Of a stretch of 64,000 bases of DNA, positions 21,031 through 32,735 are shown piece after piece. Below the pieces are notes generated by a model. That model had not been told where the DNA came from and did no database searches. It saw nothing but the letters and a program-made list of their open reading frames with translations. The stretch is from Rhyacophila brunnea (lineage: Eukaryota; Arthropoda; Insecta; Trichoptera; Rhyacophilidae). The DNA lies in NCBI GenBank assembly GCA_022495005.1, contig JAGYXB010001748.1:496001-560000 (forward strand), given 5' to 3'. The position numbers were made by a program, and so were the translations under genes. The first letter of the stretch is position 1. Each line of letters opens with the position of its first letter.

Positions 21031-21560
21031 CGGAATCTTCAGGCGCCGTGTACACACACCAAAGGTAAACACACACTGACAATGAACTCTCTTTACTCTA
21101 GCTTATATAATAAATCAATACAATAAAGTAGGTTAAAACTCCATTACCTACCTATCAAGTCAAAGGTTACAAAAAATACAACAAACAAATTATGAACAGT
21201 TGAAGTGTCAGTAAAAAACCTAATTAGTAAAAACCCTATTTTATTAATTACAATACACTCGATAGCATATTATAATAAATCGTCAAAACATAATAATAGA
21301 TCATTATTCTTTATGAACAATAAAAATACTACATTCAAGAGGTGTAAATCGTCAATTCTAAGAAAAATAATTAATGGGGTTAACTAATGAGATATTAGTC
21401 TTTAATAATATTCTTACATGGTACCTACTTTTTTATAACACTATTTAAAAAAAAAATACATATAAACTCGCCTAATATAATGTATATAAACTCACCTAAT
21501 ATACACTTATTTATTGTTAAACATCTCCCTGTAGGCATTCTTAAGGTCATCTTAAGGGTG
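21031..21560. other. AT-rich sequence with a small tandem duplication
   Basis: At about 21466-21503 the word ATAAACTCGCCTAATATA is repeated as ATAAACTCACCTAATATA. No gene is recognised. Confidence 0.4.
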
Positions 21561-21699
21561 CTGATGAACATACTATTGCAATGATGCAATTGCATCAATC
21601 TCATAATACAACAAATGATTGCACGCATCACCACGCACCTCATATTTATGAAAAAAAAAAAATATTGCCAGGTGTTGTATTCATTAGTAAAATCAATGA

Positions 21700-21900
21700 G
21701 AGATTCTTTCTTCAATTCCATTGAGTAATGACACAGTTACGAAAAAAAAATATGAGGCAAACATTGATGATGGGCAAATGATGTTGAAATTCAACTATGT
21801 GATAAACTGCAGTGCAACGAATTTTCATTCCAACTGGATGAGAGTACTTTGCGTGATAACGAATCTCTACAACTTACTTGAGATTTGATCCGTATTTAAC
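21700..21900 (+). pseudogene. hAT (ZBED-type) transposase relic
   Basis: The plus strand reads SSIPLSNDTVTKKKYEA and, after a one-base frame change near 21815, CNEFSFQLDESTLRDNESLQLT before a stop. The IPLSNDTV and (F/S)LQLDEST motifs are hallmarks of the catalytic region of ZBED-type hAT transposases, with the D of LDES being part of the acidic catalytic core. Only about 60 residues remain of a protein normally of 500 or more, and the reading frame is broken, so it is dead. No element termini were recognised around it. Confidence 0.8.
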
Positions 21901-22100
21901 TAAATTGGACCCTAATATCACAAAACTCGCCCCGTCAAACTAGGCTCAGGGATCTCATTAAATATTTTTTTTGTTTTTCTAAAAAATGTTCACATCTCCG
22001 ATTGTATCTTTTACTTTAAAAAAAAATAATATAACAACAGTGCTATTTGTACCAGGAAATCAATTGCATGAAATAGATATAAACAATTAATACATATAAA
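21901..22100. other. AT-rich sequence after the hAT relic
   Basis: Nothing recognised. Confidence 0.3.
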
Positions 22101-22420
22101 TAATTTTGAAATTTCATTTTAGCTTGGGGGTTCAATGGATGAAGAGCCACTCCGCAGATTTCATAATTTAACTATTTCTTGCAATACGTCTGCATTTATT
22201 TATCCAATGCGCACTATTTTATTATTGAGCGTGCACTCGAATTTTGATTGCTTCACTACAGAGCAATAAATTAATATTGATTGGTGATGTAGAGTGTGCG
22301 AGTAATAAAAAATTCAAGACGAGTGGCAATGTTGGTTGACGAGACTGACAACTTTGAAATGTTAATCAATATACGAATGTATCTAAATAAAAAATATTGT
22401 AAACGGCGTGTTGCTCTAAT
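22101..22420. promoter_or_regulatory. Candidate conserved non-coding island
   Basis: A stretch of balanced composition without open frames (for example GATGAAGAGCCACTCCGCAG, AGCGTGCACTCGAATTTTG, TGGCAATGTTGGTTGACGAG) contains CAAT-like and homeodomain-like TTAAT words. Regulatory function is inference from composition alone. Confidence 0.2.
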
Positions 22421-23236
22421 AGTCAAATCTAATACATACTTGTGATGTAAATTTATTTGTCAACTGCGTAGATTAGTGTCTATTTTTTACGATACATTTA
22501 CATACCTAGCCAAAAATTTCCAATGTTTTTTAATAATATTACAACAATTATTTATTTTGGATACATAATATAATAGAAGTTTTCTGAATTTATAAAGAAA
22601 CGTGTTGATAAATAGAGAAATATAAAATCAAAAAGATGAGTTCAGAGTATGCCAAGAAGTGTAGTCTCGAATATAAATAGATTTTTACTACCATCAATAA
22701 ATAAAATTTTCAATAACCGATAATGGATAATCATTTTTTTAATATTAAATGAAAATTTAAATTCAAAATAAAAAAAAAATATTTATAAAAATGTGGATAT
22801 GTTAAAAATAAAAAGGAAAGTATACTACGAGTACCTACATTATGTATTTAATTGTGGTGGATTTTCAAATGTACATTTTTACGCGCAATATTAAGTATGT
22901 ATTGTATCAATTAATTACAATATATAATATGTTTTCCAAAAACCCGTTGTCAATTTTCGACAACAACGGACATGGAACCTAAAGAAGCATTTTAATAGTA
23001 GGTTTATTTCCACAAATAATATTTAAATTCGGCACCTAAGGGTAACAAAAACGTATGTCAATTTTTAACAATGTTGAGTTACGTATGGTACTGGACCAAA
23101 ATCACATATTACACGACAAGGAGACCTCGACAGAGAAAAGCTAGTTCAATACGTATCTAATGAAAACATTTTCTTGTTAATGTCAGTGTACTTACATATG
23201 TTTGGAGTCTTTTGTAAAGTAGAGAAAAATAAGGTA
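22421..23236. other. AT-rich sequence with one short hairpin
   Basis: Near 22945-22972 the word CCGTTGTC pairs with GACAAC and AACGG around a 7-base loop. No gene is recognised. Confidence 0.35.
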
Positions 23237-23397
23237 CAGACCTACAAACTTATCTAAAGAATGGGACGGGGGAGCCACTCTCGAAAACGACCTAATCAAG
23301 ACTCGTAACTGGACAAAATCTGACATTTTCAAAATGGCGTCCTATGGTAGTTCGTAGTTCTATTTTTGGCCATTGTTTAGTTAAGTTTGTAGGTCTG
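23237..23397. mobile_element. 161-bp MITE flanked by TA
   Basis: The ends CAGACCTACAAACTTA and TAAGTTTGTAGGTCTG are exact inverses. Pairing continues with mismatches (TCTAAAGAATGG with CCATTGTTTAGT). TA lies directly outside both ends (23235-23236 and 23398-23399), the target duplication expected of Tc1/mariner-type elements. No coding capacity. Confidence 0.85.
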
Positions 23398-25655
23398 TAG
23401 CTACGTTCCTTTGACCATAAGACGCCGAATTTAACATCACTAAGAAAAACAAAAGCGACTCAGAGCCAAGTTTTTAAACTGATTAATATATTAAATTAAT
23501 GTTGTACTAAACGTTTGCGAACCTCTGGTCCAGACGACAAACAACTTATGGTATTTTTTTCATTCAGCGTTTTCAGACTTCGACGAAGACTTTCATGGCT
23601 CAGCCATTTTAATTCAAATTCAATTATGCCTAAGTCTAAGAGACGAAACTTAGGGTAACCGAACTTTAAATGCTCTGGCGGGCCGCCATGCATTCCCTAA
23701 CTAGACGCTCGTAAACGATTCTCGTTTGAAGAACATTGAATTATTTAGAGATTTACATATTTTCATCATTTATTTTTATTTACATAATCGAAAATAACCG
23801 AACCAAACATCTGAACTACTATTTTTTTTTTTAAATATATTAACAAAATAGAATCAAAATACACAGATTATATTATCATCAGTTCATACCAAAAAATATA
23901 TTTCTTTCAATTGAGCCTTTTGTGATTTCACTATATAACCGCTAAAGGCATTTTCAGTTTAACATAATTGCCACTTTATGTTAAACTGTATACATAAACA
24001 TACAACAATAGTAGTCTCTTACCAGGAATTTTATAAAAAAATAGTGCCCCTAGTAGTCTACTATACATCAAGGGTTTCTTCAATATTTTTGGTTAGAATC
24101 AACTTAAGCCCAACAGCCTCAATTAATTCATATAAAAGAAATATACATATTATATAATATAATCTAGTTTAGTATTAGTATTCAAACAAATGTACATAAA
24201 TACCGACAATTATTTATTAAGTTCTGTCCATACACAAATGCACGTGCACAGACATTTAATTGAAACTCTAACCATTTCTACACCTCCAAACTTCGCTATC
24301 AAATTAAATAATATTTGGACGGTAAAAGCTGTGAAAATTCGTGCTCATTAATCAAAACAACACTCTACAATACCACATAATGCTACATCCAATGAACATA
24401 GGTATATAAACAATTTCCCGCCATATAAACATCTACGTTTACATATTTTTCTTGTTTATGGGTGTATATTTTCTATAAGAATACAAAATAACATGGGTAG
24501 TTTTATAAATTGTTAATTTGTATGCTGGCATATATAATATGTTGGTATATACTTAGTATACTTTATTCATTATATACAATTAGATTATAAGTATGTAAGT
24601 ACTACCTACGGCTCATTTAATATAAGATTTGAGTATTCAATAAAATTAATAATATAAACATGAAAGATGTTGGGTTATCAATAAAAATTATGATGCTTAA
24701 TATCCTTTAGCATTTAATTACCTAAATTTTGATAATCAAAAAAATATTTAAATGAATAATTATGCTATAATAAATTATCAATTCTCGATTGAAAATATTA
24801 TTACGTACAACTTTACTGTCAGTCGTTAATTCAAATTAGACAGTAAAATCTAAAAGGGAAAGTGCAGAGCTAGCGATTGACCTTTATTGTTTTAAATTAG
24901 GTAAACAAACATCGTGTAATCGGCGAATATTAGGTAAGTATTGAATTATTAACTACTGACTATTTTTCTTTACCGCCCAAAAACTATAACATTAAGAATT
25001 ATTGTTATTCTAACATGCTTCATATTTCATGACATACATTTCTGATAAAACAAAATTATAAAAAAGTATTTTTATTCTTGTTGCATTTTACAAAAGTACA
25101 AAAATCGTTTTTAGAATAATTAATAACACGAGAATGGTTAATTAACATGATTAATATAATTTCTAATATGTCCAATTTTATTTTAATAATTTTTGTTAGG
25201 TAAAATAAAAGATTTATCCAATAATTAAATTTGACATATTTTACCAATTCGGAAACACTATACGATGGGAAAAAAGAAAGCAACGTTAAAACCAAACTTT
25301 ACGTGAGAAACAGAAAACGTCATTTACCACAAATATTTAAATGTGTACTTATTTTTCAGTAGACGCGTAGAATACATACGTCCTGCGTAGTGCCTAAGCA
25401 ATTAATTAACAATTAAAGGTACCTTCTGCCTGAGCTCTTGAACATATTCAATTGGAATATAAACAAAGTAACATTGAAATAATATAATGTTGAAATATAT
25501 CGTTTGTTTGTTTACTTTTACTTTGACTGTAGAACTTTGATTAAAACCTAACCTGAAATTTTCTCAATATAACAAATTTATCATAGCGAATCCGGTACGC
25601 GGAAATGAAACCTTTGCAAAAGAAAAAAAAACACTTCCATGCAGAAAAGGCAAAC
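23398..25655. other. Intergenic sequence with a short perfect hairpin
   Basis: A GC-richer patch at 23460-23700 is open on the minus strand for 65 codons (23496-23693). It contains CAGAGGTTCGCAAACGTTT on the minus strand, which resembles a hAT terminus, but no partner end was confirmed. A stem-loop lies at 23955-23988. The remainder is AT-rich. Confidence 0.35.
23955..23988. repeat. Perfect 13-bp hairpin with 8-base loop
   Basis: CAGTTTAACATAA and TTATGTTAAACTG are exact inverses separated by TTGCCACT. The stem is too short for a typical pre-microRNA. Confidence 0.85.
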
Positions 25656-25965
25656 AGAAAGATAAAAAAGAATCCGCAGTTTTCGCATCTCCGCACGCGC
25701 GCGCGTCTCCTGCCGTCATTAATATGCAAACATCATCAAAACAAATCTTCAAATATTGCGAGATAAGGAAAATGTAGCGTCGTTTAGGCCCAATTTTCCT
25801 CGGCTGCGCGGCCCGTAAGCGATGAGGTGATTTCACGTGAGCAGCTATCGAGATACGGCGACTGCGTATTTATGTATCTGCAGGCACAGGATGCCTATAA
25901 ACTCGCAGATGAGAAGCGTGCATCAAATTATAGACCTTACCTCGTGGCCAAAATTACGACCATTA
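25656..25965. promoter_or_regulatory. GC-richer island with POU, E-box and TATA-like motifs
   Basis: It contains CGCACGCGCGCGCGTC (CpG-dense), ATTAATATGCAAACATC (a POU/octamer-like site), TTTCACGTGAGCAGC (E-box CACGTG), and GCCTATAAACTCGC (TATA-like). Open frames on the minus strand (25541-25836) lack protein-like features. A promoter or enhancer is plausible. If it is a promoter, no downstream exon was recognised. Confidence 0.35.
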
Positions 25966-26289
25966 CTCATACTGTGATTTTATGTTAAACTTTTTGTGTA
26001 CGATTCAGCAAAATTATCAGTAGAGTGATAACAGCAGATGTGTACCGAACAAACTTTGACTCAAACTTGCAGTTGCACCACAAAGGCCGCGACGAAAGCG
26101 ACAATTTTAATATTAATTACCAATAGTTAAACATAACCGCTTTCGAAGTTTATTTGATTTCTTGCCTTATTCAAGTAATTCAAGTGTTCTTTTTTTTAGG
26201 TAGGTATTGATTTTAAATAAGGTTGTCAATACTGTCGAATCTGTTTTTTTTTTAAATTATTAATAACCATGTCTTTGGTTTTTCGTACA

Positions 26290-26402
26290 AGGTGGTTGTT
26301 AGTAATATTGAACAATCACAAACACCCAGGCTTTGAGAAAAACACATAAATATTGTGTGTCCTGACCGGTAATCGAATCCAGAAACTCTCGGGTGGTGTC
26401 GA
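26290..26402 (-). repeat. SINE family B copy 1
   Basis: On the minus strand it reads ACCACCCGAGAG, GGATTCGATTACCGGTCAGG, ACACACAATATTTATGTG, then TTTTTCTCAAAGCC and TTTGTGATTGTTC. The GGATTCGATTACC word is a B-box-like remnant of a tRNA head. It matches 35286-35400 in the block ATTRCCGG...CACA...ATATTTATG...GTGATTGT. Confidence 0.6.
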
Positions 26403-26666
26403 ATCTATTTATAAGGTGATAGGTATTATAGAAATACGTAAAACTCAAATATTATGTTTCTATTATAAACTAAATATATTTCTTTTAAATTGTCAATATT
26501 TTATGAGTATCTAAAGAGTTATGACTGCTATTATATAATATGTATTTATGAGAAGATACTGTTATACTATAAACACATTACTATCACAATCATAAAACTG
26601 ATAAACTACAAAAACATTGTGTCAATTATCTGTCATTTGTAGCTCTTTGCCAAACCACGTAATACC

Positions 26667-26684
26667 TACGTACGTACGTACGTA
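26667..26684 (+). repeat. TACG microsatellite
   Basis: Four and a half units of TACG, a CpG-bearing microsatellite in AT-rich DNA. Confidence 0.8.
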
Positions 26685-26983
26685 AAATCACATGAATCAC
26701 GCTTGAGGTTCAAACAGGAAAACTGATTAAGGAAATTAACTATGTAGATGTATTTTACACATTAACTAATAATTTTATTATTATAATACCATATAGGTAA
26801 CTTTACTGTTAGAGTTGTGACATGATACGCGTGAAGTGATCTTGGGGTTCTGTTATATTTCTGCAGACTGGCACAAAATATGCTACGGGATTGGTGTATA
26901 AATAATATACCTGATAATATTTTATATAAAATTAAAACAATATCGCACTCTTTTTGTACAGTGGTGCAAACTTACAGTGAGAT

Positions 26984-26999
26984 CACGTGTGCTCACGTG
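26984..26999. promoter_or_regulatory. Paired E-boxes CACGTG, 10 bp apart
   Basis: Two perfect CACGTG palindromes start at 26984 and 26994, exactly one helical turn apart. This spacing suits side-by-side binding of bHLH or bHLH-PAS dimers. No adjacent gene start was recognised. Confidence 0.3.
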
Positions 27000-28210
27000 A
27001 AGTTATTGCAATTTGTTTCCAACTGATGCTAGGTACCATGTCAGTTGATACTTATATTGATTGAGAAATAATTATATTGGTCAGTCGACGTCGTTTGCCG
27101 ACATCGAAGAAGATGTTCCCTAATAAATTAATTGCATAATGATGTTTTGAAAAATATCAAATAAAAAAGTGAAATAAATTTTAAATGTTATGTTGATTTG
27201 TATGAGAGTTACGAAGATGAATGAAATAATCAAAACCTTTTGTTAATTTACGGTAAATACACTATTATGTACTATTTTCTAGCTTGTTAGCTATGTTAGC
27301 ATTTTTAGGAAAATAGTTGATACCTAATTCACTGTGACATAGTTCGTAGTGCCCCCTCTCTAAATACGTGTTTACGCGTTCGGCGAATTGGCGGTAGGAT
27401 ATTTTATTTTTTCAAAATATATTCAATCAACAGCAATGACCCAATGCAAAACAATCATTAAATAAAAGGTATATTATTAAAATCGCTGCTCTGGAGACCC
27501 ATATGCTCCATGTATTACGAAAATTGTAATATCTGACAACCAACGCAACTTTTTTGGAAATTTATTGATTTATATTGAAAAATATCCAATTGTATAGATA
27601 CTGTGGACTTATTATTTATAGATACCAAAATATTTTTGAAATACAAAACTAGTGATTTGTTTCATTTTGTATATTTAATTTTCCAAGCTTATTTTCAGGT
27701 ATTGTGATGTAATTTTATGTAGTTTTATTGTACAAAATAAATTGTTAATACAATTTCTACCTCTAAAACACACGGTAAGTACGGTAATAAGAAAAGTACG
27801 CTACGTTAGAAATTCGCAAAAAAGGCGAGCAAGAGCCAAGGTCACTGAATTCCGTCTACTCTCCTTTCATCCTTCCTCTTTGCCTTTCTTCAATTCATCC
27901 GTGAAGAATCGCCCTCCATTTTATCTTCATCTCTGGTCTTCTAACGAAAGTTGTTGACAATGGAGGATCTCTTTAGATTTTTAGAACAACACCCCTAAAG
28001 TTCCTGAAAAATGCTTTCTTTCTTTATTATTTAATAAGAGGCAATTTAAACATTTCTACCATTTTTTGAAATATTTAAATAGGTATCTTTAAAAATTATA
28101 TAGCCGTTTAAGAAATACGAGTACATTCGTATACATATTTATATTAATACACTAAGTTTTTTGAATGTAGCATTTTTATGGAACATACAAAATTTTAAAA
28201 CCACTACTTT
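27000..28210. other. Intergenic sequence, nothing firmly recognised
   Basis: A plus-strand open stretch at 27742-27957 includes a pyrimidine-rich run (CTCTCCTTTCATCCTTCCTC) and is probably non-coding. Confidence 0.3.
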
Positions 28211-28215
28211 TTTAA

Positions 28216-28418
28216 ACAATGTCCGATCCTAAAACGATCATACGAGCCTCCACATAGAGGTGGTTTTATTAACACGTTTTTTTTTTACGAGAAATCAATG
28301 TAAGCCACTTGATCAACCTATTTATCGGGTCCATACTCAAGTGTCGAAACACATATTGAAAAACAATATGTGAATTTGCCATACCCGGGATTTGAATCCG
28401 GGATACACAACATTATAA
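28216..28418 (-). repeat. SINE family A copy 4
   Basis: Inverse of the family: ATGTCCGATCCTAAAACG, GAGCCTCCACATAGAGG, GAGAAATCAATGTAAGCCAC, TTGATCAACCTATTTATCGG, then the B-box inverse GGATTTGAATCC. The A-box end appears truncated. Confidence 0.85.
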
Positions 28419-28464
28419 GAACATACATTATATTTATATACCTACCTACTAGGTAAAAAAATAT

Positions 28465-28540
28465 AACGGCCAGCGGGACCCGGACCCGCATCCACTGGTT
28501 TCGACTGCCAAAATTAACACAATTTGTGAAGCACTTCAGA
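28465..28540 (-). repeat. tRNA-like unit, SINE family C copy 2
   Basis: On the minus strand it reads AAACCAGTGGATGCGGGTCC, then GGGTCCCGCTGGCCGT, matching copy 3 (CAGTGGATGCGGGTTCAAGT, TCTACTGGGCGTC). It lies 40 bp from copy 3 in opposite orientation. Confidence 0.6.
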
Positions 28541-28580
28541 AATGTTAAACTTACTGGTTAATGTCAACGTAATTAGATAG

Positions 28581-28654
28581 GACGCACATGCCTTAATTGG
28601 TAAAGCAAATTTATGCGAATTCAGTGGATGCGGGTTCAAGTTCTACTGGGCGTC
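28581..28654 (+). repeat. tRNA-like unit, SINE family C copy 3
   Basis: This 74-nt unit has acceptor halves GACGCAC and GGGCGTC pairing at six of seven positions, an A-box-like TGCCTTAATTGG and a B box GGTTCAAGTTC, followed by an AT-rich tail. Weak D-arm and T-arm pairing argues against a functional tRNA. Confidence 0.65.
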
Positions 28655-29925
28655 GTAATTATTATTTTATATCAAATTAAGTATACATTTAAGTAAATTA
28701 AATAAAAAAATCTAGCAAAGAAATGATTGGTCCAAAGTTGACTTAATACTTAATTTTCGAACTGTTGATTAGAGAGAAAATTGTATTATCAATTAATTAT
28801 TTTCTGAAAAATTTATTTATGATAACATAAACCATAACATTTTTAGGTTATTTACTTAATTAGATGATTTTTCAATCCCCTAAGAATGGATAAACAGTAT
28901 ACTTATCATAAAATATTTTATACAATAAAACAACTACATAACGAAATTTTCCAAGCCTATTCAGTATTTATATATAAATGTACCTACTAGAATTGTAAAT
29001 TTTAATGATAGTTTTGACAATGAAAGAATGGTAAAATGACGCATGTTAGAAGTAGCTCACAGCGCTTTGTCGCTGACACTGCAAAGCCTCAAGACTTTTG
29101 TATTGAAAAATAGTAAGAAAATTTTCACGGCTAAAGAGAAAATTCGAATTTCTCGTATTTATAAAAAGTTTATCTTATTTTATTCAGAGGCATGTAATAC
29201 ATACAAATGTATCACGGAGGTCAAACGTGATATATTAAGACAGGGGTTGAATATATTGCATTTTTACGTGAGACCTTGGCACCCTGTTTTTGTTACGCAC
29301 CAAACTGAACTGAAAAAGTGTCTCATATAGATTCAATAATGATTAAAAAGACATAATTGTATGTGAATATACTCAGCACCTTACTTCATAATTTTTATAA
29401 GACACGTTTTGTACGAACTGTGCCTATATGGCAATAAAATTTCTACATATAAATTAATAATACTCTATTATGTCTATATATTTATTTATTAAATATATAA
29501 AATATTGTATGTTTTTTAGAAGTCGGCAATTCCAGTTCTGTAAATTTTTCTTTTTTAATAATAAATTGATTAAGTACTTAAATTCATTTAACATTAAATT
29601 TGTATGTGTATACTTCGTGTATTAGTTACATACATCCCTAGGGATGTCATATTATTATCTTCCTAAACTATTGTAAAAAAAACTTGTATTGAACAAAAAT
29701 ACTTTCTAATGAAGTTTGGAGCTCAGTAAAAACATAGTTTTATTTAACTAAACCCAATGATGAACGAATACTAGTCCATTATTAAAAACCAGAAAAACTA
29801 TTTTAAAAACTTATCAAAGCCGTCATATAATTTTCTTTTTAAAAATGATAAAAAAACGGATTACTTTCTGAATTCTTGTAGGCAATATATTATTATAATT
29901 CATGTTTTTTTTAAGGATTTAATAC
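28655..29925. other. AT-rich sequence with a 16-bp palindrome
   Basis: ACATCCCTAGGGATGT at 29632-29647 is a perfect palindrome. An open plus-strand frame at 29043-29330 (95 codons) has no recognisable domain and AT-driven composition in its second half. Confidence 0.35.
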
Positions 29926-30020
29926 TTTGGACGCGGAAGACGCACCCGGCGCGTAATGACCAGGCGGCCGATCGATGTAATTAACGTGCATTTTAAAGGT
30001 GCTAATTAAAAAATCATTAT
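29926..30020. promoter_or_regulatory. Candidate regulatory island with homeodomain-type sites
   Basis: It contains GACGCACCCGGCGCG and GGCGGCCGATCGATG, then TAATTAACGTGC and GCTAATTAAAAAATC. A GC-rich core next to TAATTA homeodomain sites stands out from the flanks. Function is inference. Confidence 0.25.
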
Positions 30021-30999
30021 CTACTCAGCAGCAAATGAATTAAGGTAACTTGACGTCAAAAATATCACCAATGATATATATCTCTTAAATATGTCTCCAA
30101 AGAATCTGGAGAGGCTTTTCGTCAGCAGAAACATTGATGGTTGAAATGAAGATAGAGATTGTCTATTTAATGGTTCAACCAAATCGCTACAATACATTCA
30201 ATTGTGCGGACGGTGAAATGCAGAATGGCTATAGATATTACGAGAAAATTTAAAAGAGTCAGGTACCTCAACAGGGAATAACACCGAAATTCGAAGTTGA
30301 CACGTTATGATACTTTTATGATTCCAACACCTATATTATATCCAATAGTTTATTTTTTATATTGTAGGATTCCTTATCTTAGTAATATATTGTACTATAG
30401 TTGTATAAAATGTTTGGTGAAGACAACAACTCACTGCCATTTTGGGTAAATCAAAAAGTTTCCAAATAAACTCAGTTCGAATTCGAATTCGGAGGGATAG
30501 AAACATAGGAAAGTTCTATGAACAATAAGTGAGTAAGTGTATAAATTCCATTAACTGTACTTTGCTTTGGGACATCTTCTTAAGAGAAAAAACGCTGCTT
30601 TAAAAACTACAAAAAAAGGTCACAAGGTTATGTTTATTTTCGGTAATAATACAGTTATTAATTCGTTGTGGACTATTGATAAAAGTTTTTATATTCCAAG
30701 GCAGCGCTCGTATTTTAGAAACCACAACACAGTACATACGTATATAATATTATATATAAGTATATATTTTGTACGTTTGTAGAGAGAGAAAAGACTTTGT
30801 AAACATTCGATAACTACAAAGAAGTTTCTAGAAAAGTCGAGACCAAACCGATCAAAATAACTTTCTTTCTTAATATGCGACGTGGGAGCTGTTATACAGT
30901 GTATCTAGGTATAACATAAACTAAGTACCTACCTTTTATTTGGGCAGCATATATTTTATAAACAATATTATATATTATTATAAACCATATGAATTCTAA

Positions 31000-31149
31000 A
31001 TGAATAACGACATATTATGCTCCTTTCTATCGGTGGCCACCAGGATTATTGAGAACAATTTGATAAAGACTTTTAAAAGATTAGATGTTGGAACTGATTT
31101 AGTCAGAGAGGTCACAAAGCTCGGTGGTGAAGTAAAGTGCATTAAATAA
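31000..31149 (+). CDS. Small open frame, 49 aa, identity unknown
   Basis: ATG at 31000 directly follows an in-frame TAA. The peptide contains SFLSVATRIIENN, then LIKTFKRLDVGTDLVREV and ends TKLGGEVKCIK before TAA at 31147. Codon use is less AT-biased than in the neighbourhood. The sequence also has a possible acceptor (GGCCACCAG/GATT) inside, so it could be a terminal exon. AATAAA-like words follow the stop. The opposite strand is also open here. No family is recognised. Confidence 0.25.
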   Translation: MNNDILCSFLSVATRIIENNLIKTFKRLDVGTDLVREVTKLGGEVKCIK

Positions 31150-31436
31150 AAATAAAATTAATATAAAGAAAGTATCATACATGTTTTAAACAAACCTCTG
31201 AAAATAGTGACTACAATTTAAATGAATCTTCTTCTAATGGTGTTTATGCTCTATATACTTGTAAACGAGAGAATTTAAATAAAGTTCTTTCTTAATTAAA
31301 TTAACAAATTTACAATCATGGTGTTGGTATGATTGCAAACATTTCCCAAATGTTTTTTTAAGCAATTAAGAAAATTGCGTTTCTCTTTATTTTAATTACA
31401 ACCCAGAACCATTTTGTTGTAAAATATTTTTCTTCT

Positions 31437-31920
31437 CACCTTTCAAAGTAGGTGGGTTTTATGTTTAGTATAATGCAAAGGGATGCGGCATTTAGAGGAA
31501 ATTCAAGTGCTTCTAGGTGGCTAACCAATTTAATACCCTGAAGCACTCTTTCAAGGCTATTATAATGAGAATTGTATTTTGTTTCACCATTAACTTTAAT
31601 ACTAACTTGTTTGGCAACTAATTCTAACAATACAACTAAAACATTAGGCCTGATATTCTCTGAAATAAAGGTTAAACTGTGGTCACTAAATGGGAAATTT
31701 TATAAAGTGTTTCCATGTTCACAGTTCCAGTTTTTCAACTTTGTTTTAGGTTAAAATATTTATCAAATAAAAGGTCTGAAATACAGTATGATTTGTGTCT
31801 GTACTAGCTATATGAAGCCTTTTCAAGAAATATTCGCATGGGTGTACCTTGCAAACAAAAATGAGGTCGACACTAATGCTTTCCATATCCTAATCAAATT
31901 CCTGCAAAATCATATGTCCA
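31437..31920 (-). pseudogene. Decayed or spliced protein fragment, identity unknown
   Basis: From about 31440 to 31659 the minus strand is open and reads SISENIRPN-like sequence, then SLERVLQGIKLVSHLEALEF and NAASLCIILNIKPTYFER. This segment is bordered by an acceptor-like TTTATTTCAG and a donor-like AAAG/GTGAGAAG, so it could be one 220-nt exon. However, protein-like sequence also continues upstream across the putative acceptor (KNWNCEHGNTL, NFPFSDHSLTF) and further up in another frame (MESISVDLIFVCKVHPCEYF), with a few stops. That favours an intronless transposon-type protein in decay. I do not recognise the family. Confidence 0.4.
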
Positions 31921-32547
31921 AAGTAATTATATTATTGTTTAAATTTAATAAATTTACTTAATGCCTTACAACAACTTATATATATTATTATTCTACATTT
32001 CACTATCATTGGTACTGCTATTTTCAGTAAATATATTAATAATAATTGCTCAGATATATACCTCTTCAATTGTATTAACTACTTACTTAATTTAATTAAT
32101 GTTTTTATAGTAGAAAGATACATTTTGTAGAAAATGATAAAGTTGTTTATTAACTTATTTTTTCTTCAATATAAATATAATGCAAAAGAAATAAATTGAA
32201 AATACATAACCTATAATAGTATTATTGGCATACAAAATTGTACGAAGTACTAAAATCCTTGAAATTAAATTACAAATTAATGATGATTGACAATATCAGA
32301 TGCGTGGTGTTACGAAATAACTACGTGGATTAATATACCCATGCAGTCATTTTCTAACAGCCATATGGGTACTACAGTCGGTAGCTCAATTGCTAACGTA
32401 CTCATATGGCATGCGATATAGCGTCTTTGACCTGTTATAACCTCCGATGTGACAAAATTGACACTATACAGGACAAAAAACTGCTTTATAAACATTTTTT
32501 GATAAGTTGTGAATAATTTGATTCATCTAAATAACAGGTATTAATAT
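31921..32547. other. AT-rich sequence, nothing recognised
   Basis: No repeats or coding signal. Confidence 0.35.
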
Positions 32548-32735
32548 CAGGCTTATAATTCCGTGGGTCCCGAATTCAAATCTATGGTCTGGTATAAAGT
32601 CCCAGAGTATGGACCTAACAGGTTGAGCTAACATCCATTTCTCGTAAAAAAAAATACAAAAATCTGTTAAGAAACCTCTTTATGAGGCTACCAAGACCCA
32701 AATATGATTGTAGATATAATTTAAAAAAAATGTAA
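32548..32735 (+). repeat. SINE family A copy 5, diverged
   Basis: CCGTGGGTCCCGAATTCAAA, AGTATGGACCTAACAGGTTG, ACATCCATTTCTCGTAAAAA and AACCTCTTTATGAGG match the family in order. The A-box part and a middle segment are lost. Confidence 0.75.

Noticed and set aside
23460..23530. Small hAT element ending in CGAACCTCTG
   Set aside because: One terminus looks hAT-like, but the candidate partner at 23460 matches poorly and the flanks share no 8-bp duplication.
23955..23988. microRNA precursor
   Set aside because: A 13-bp stem is too short for Drosha/Dicer processing.
31660..31910. Upstream exon NLIRIWKALVSTSFLF joined to the 31440-31659 segment
   Set aside because: The splice phases are incompatible without a stop codon.
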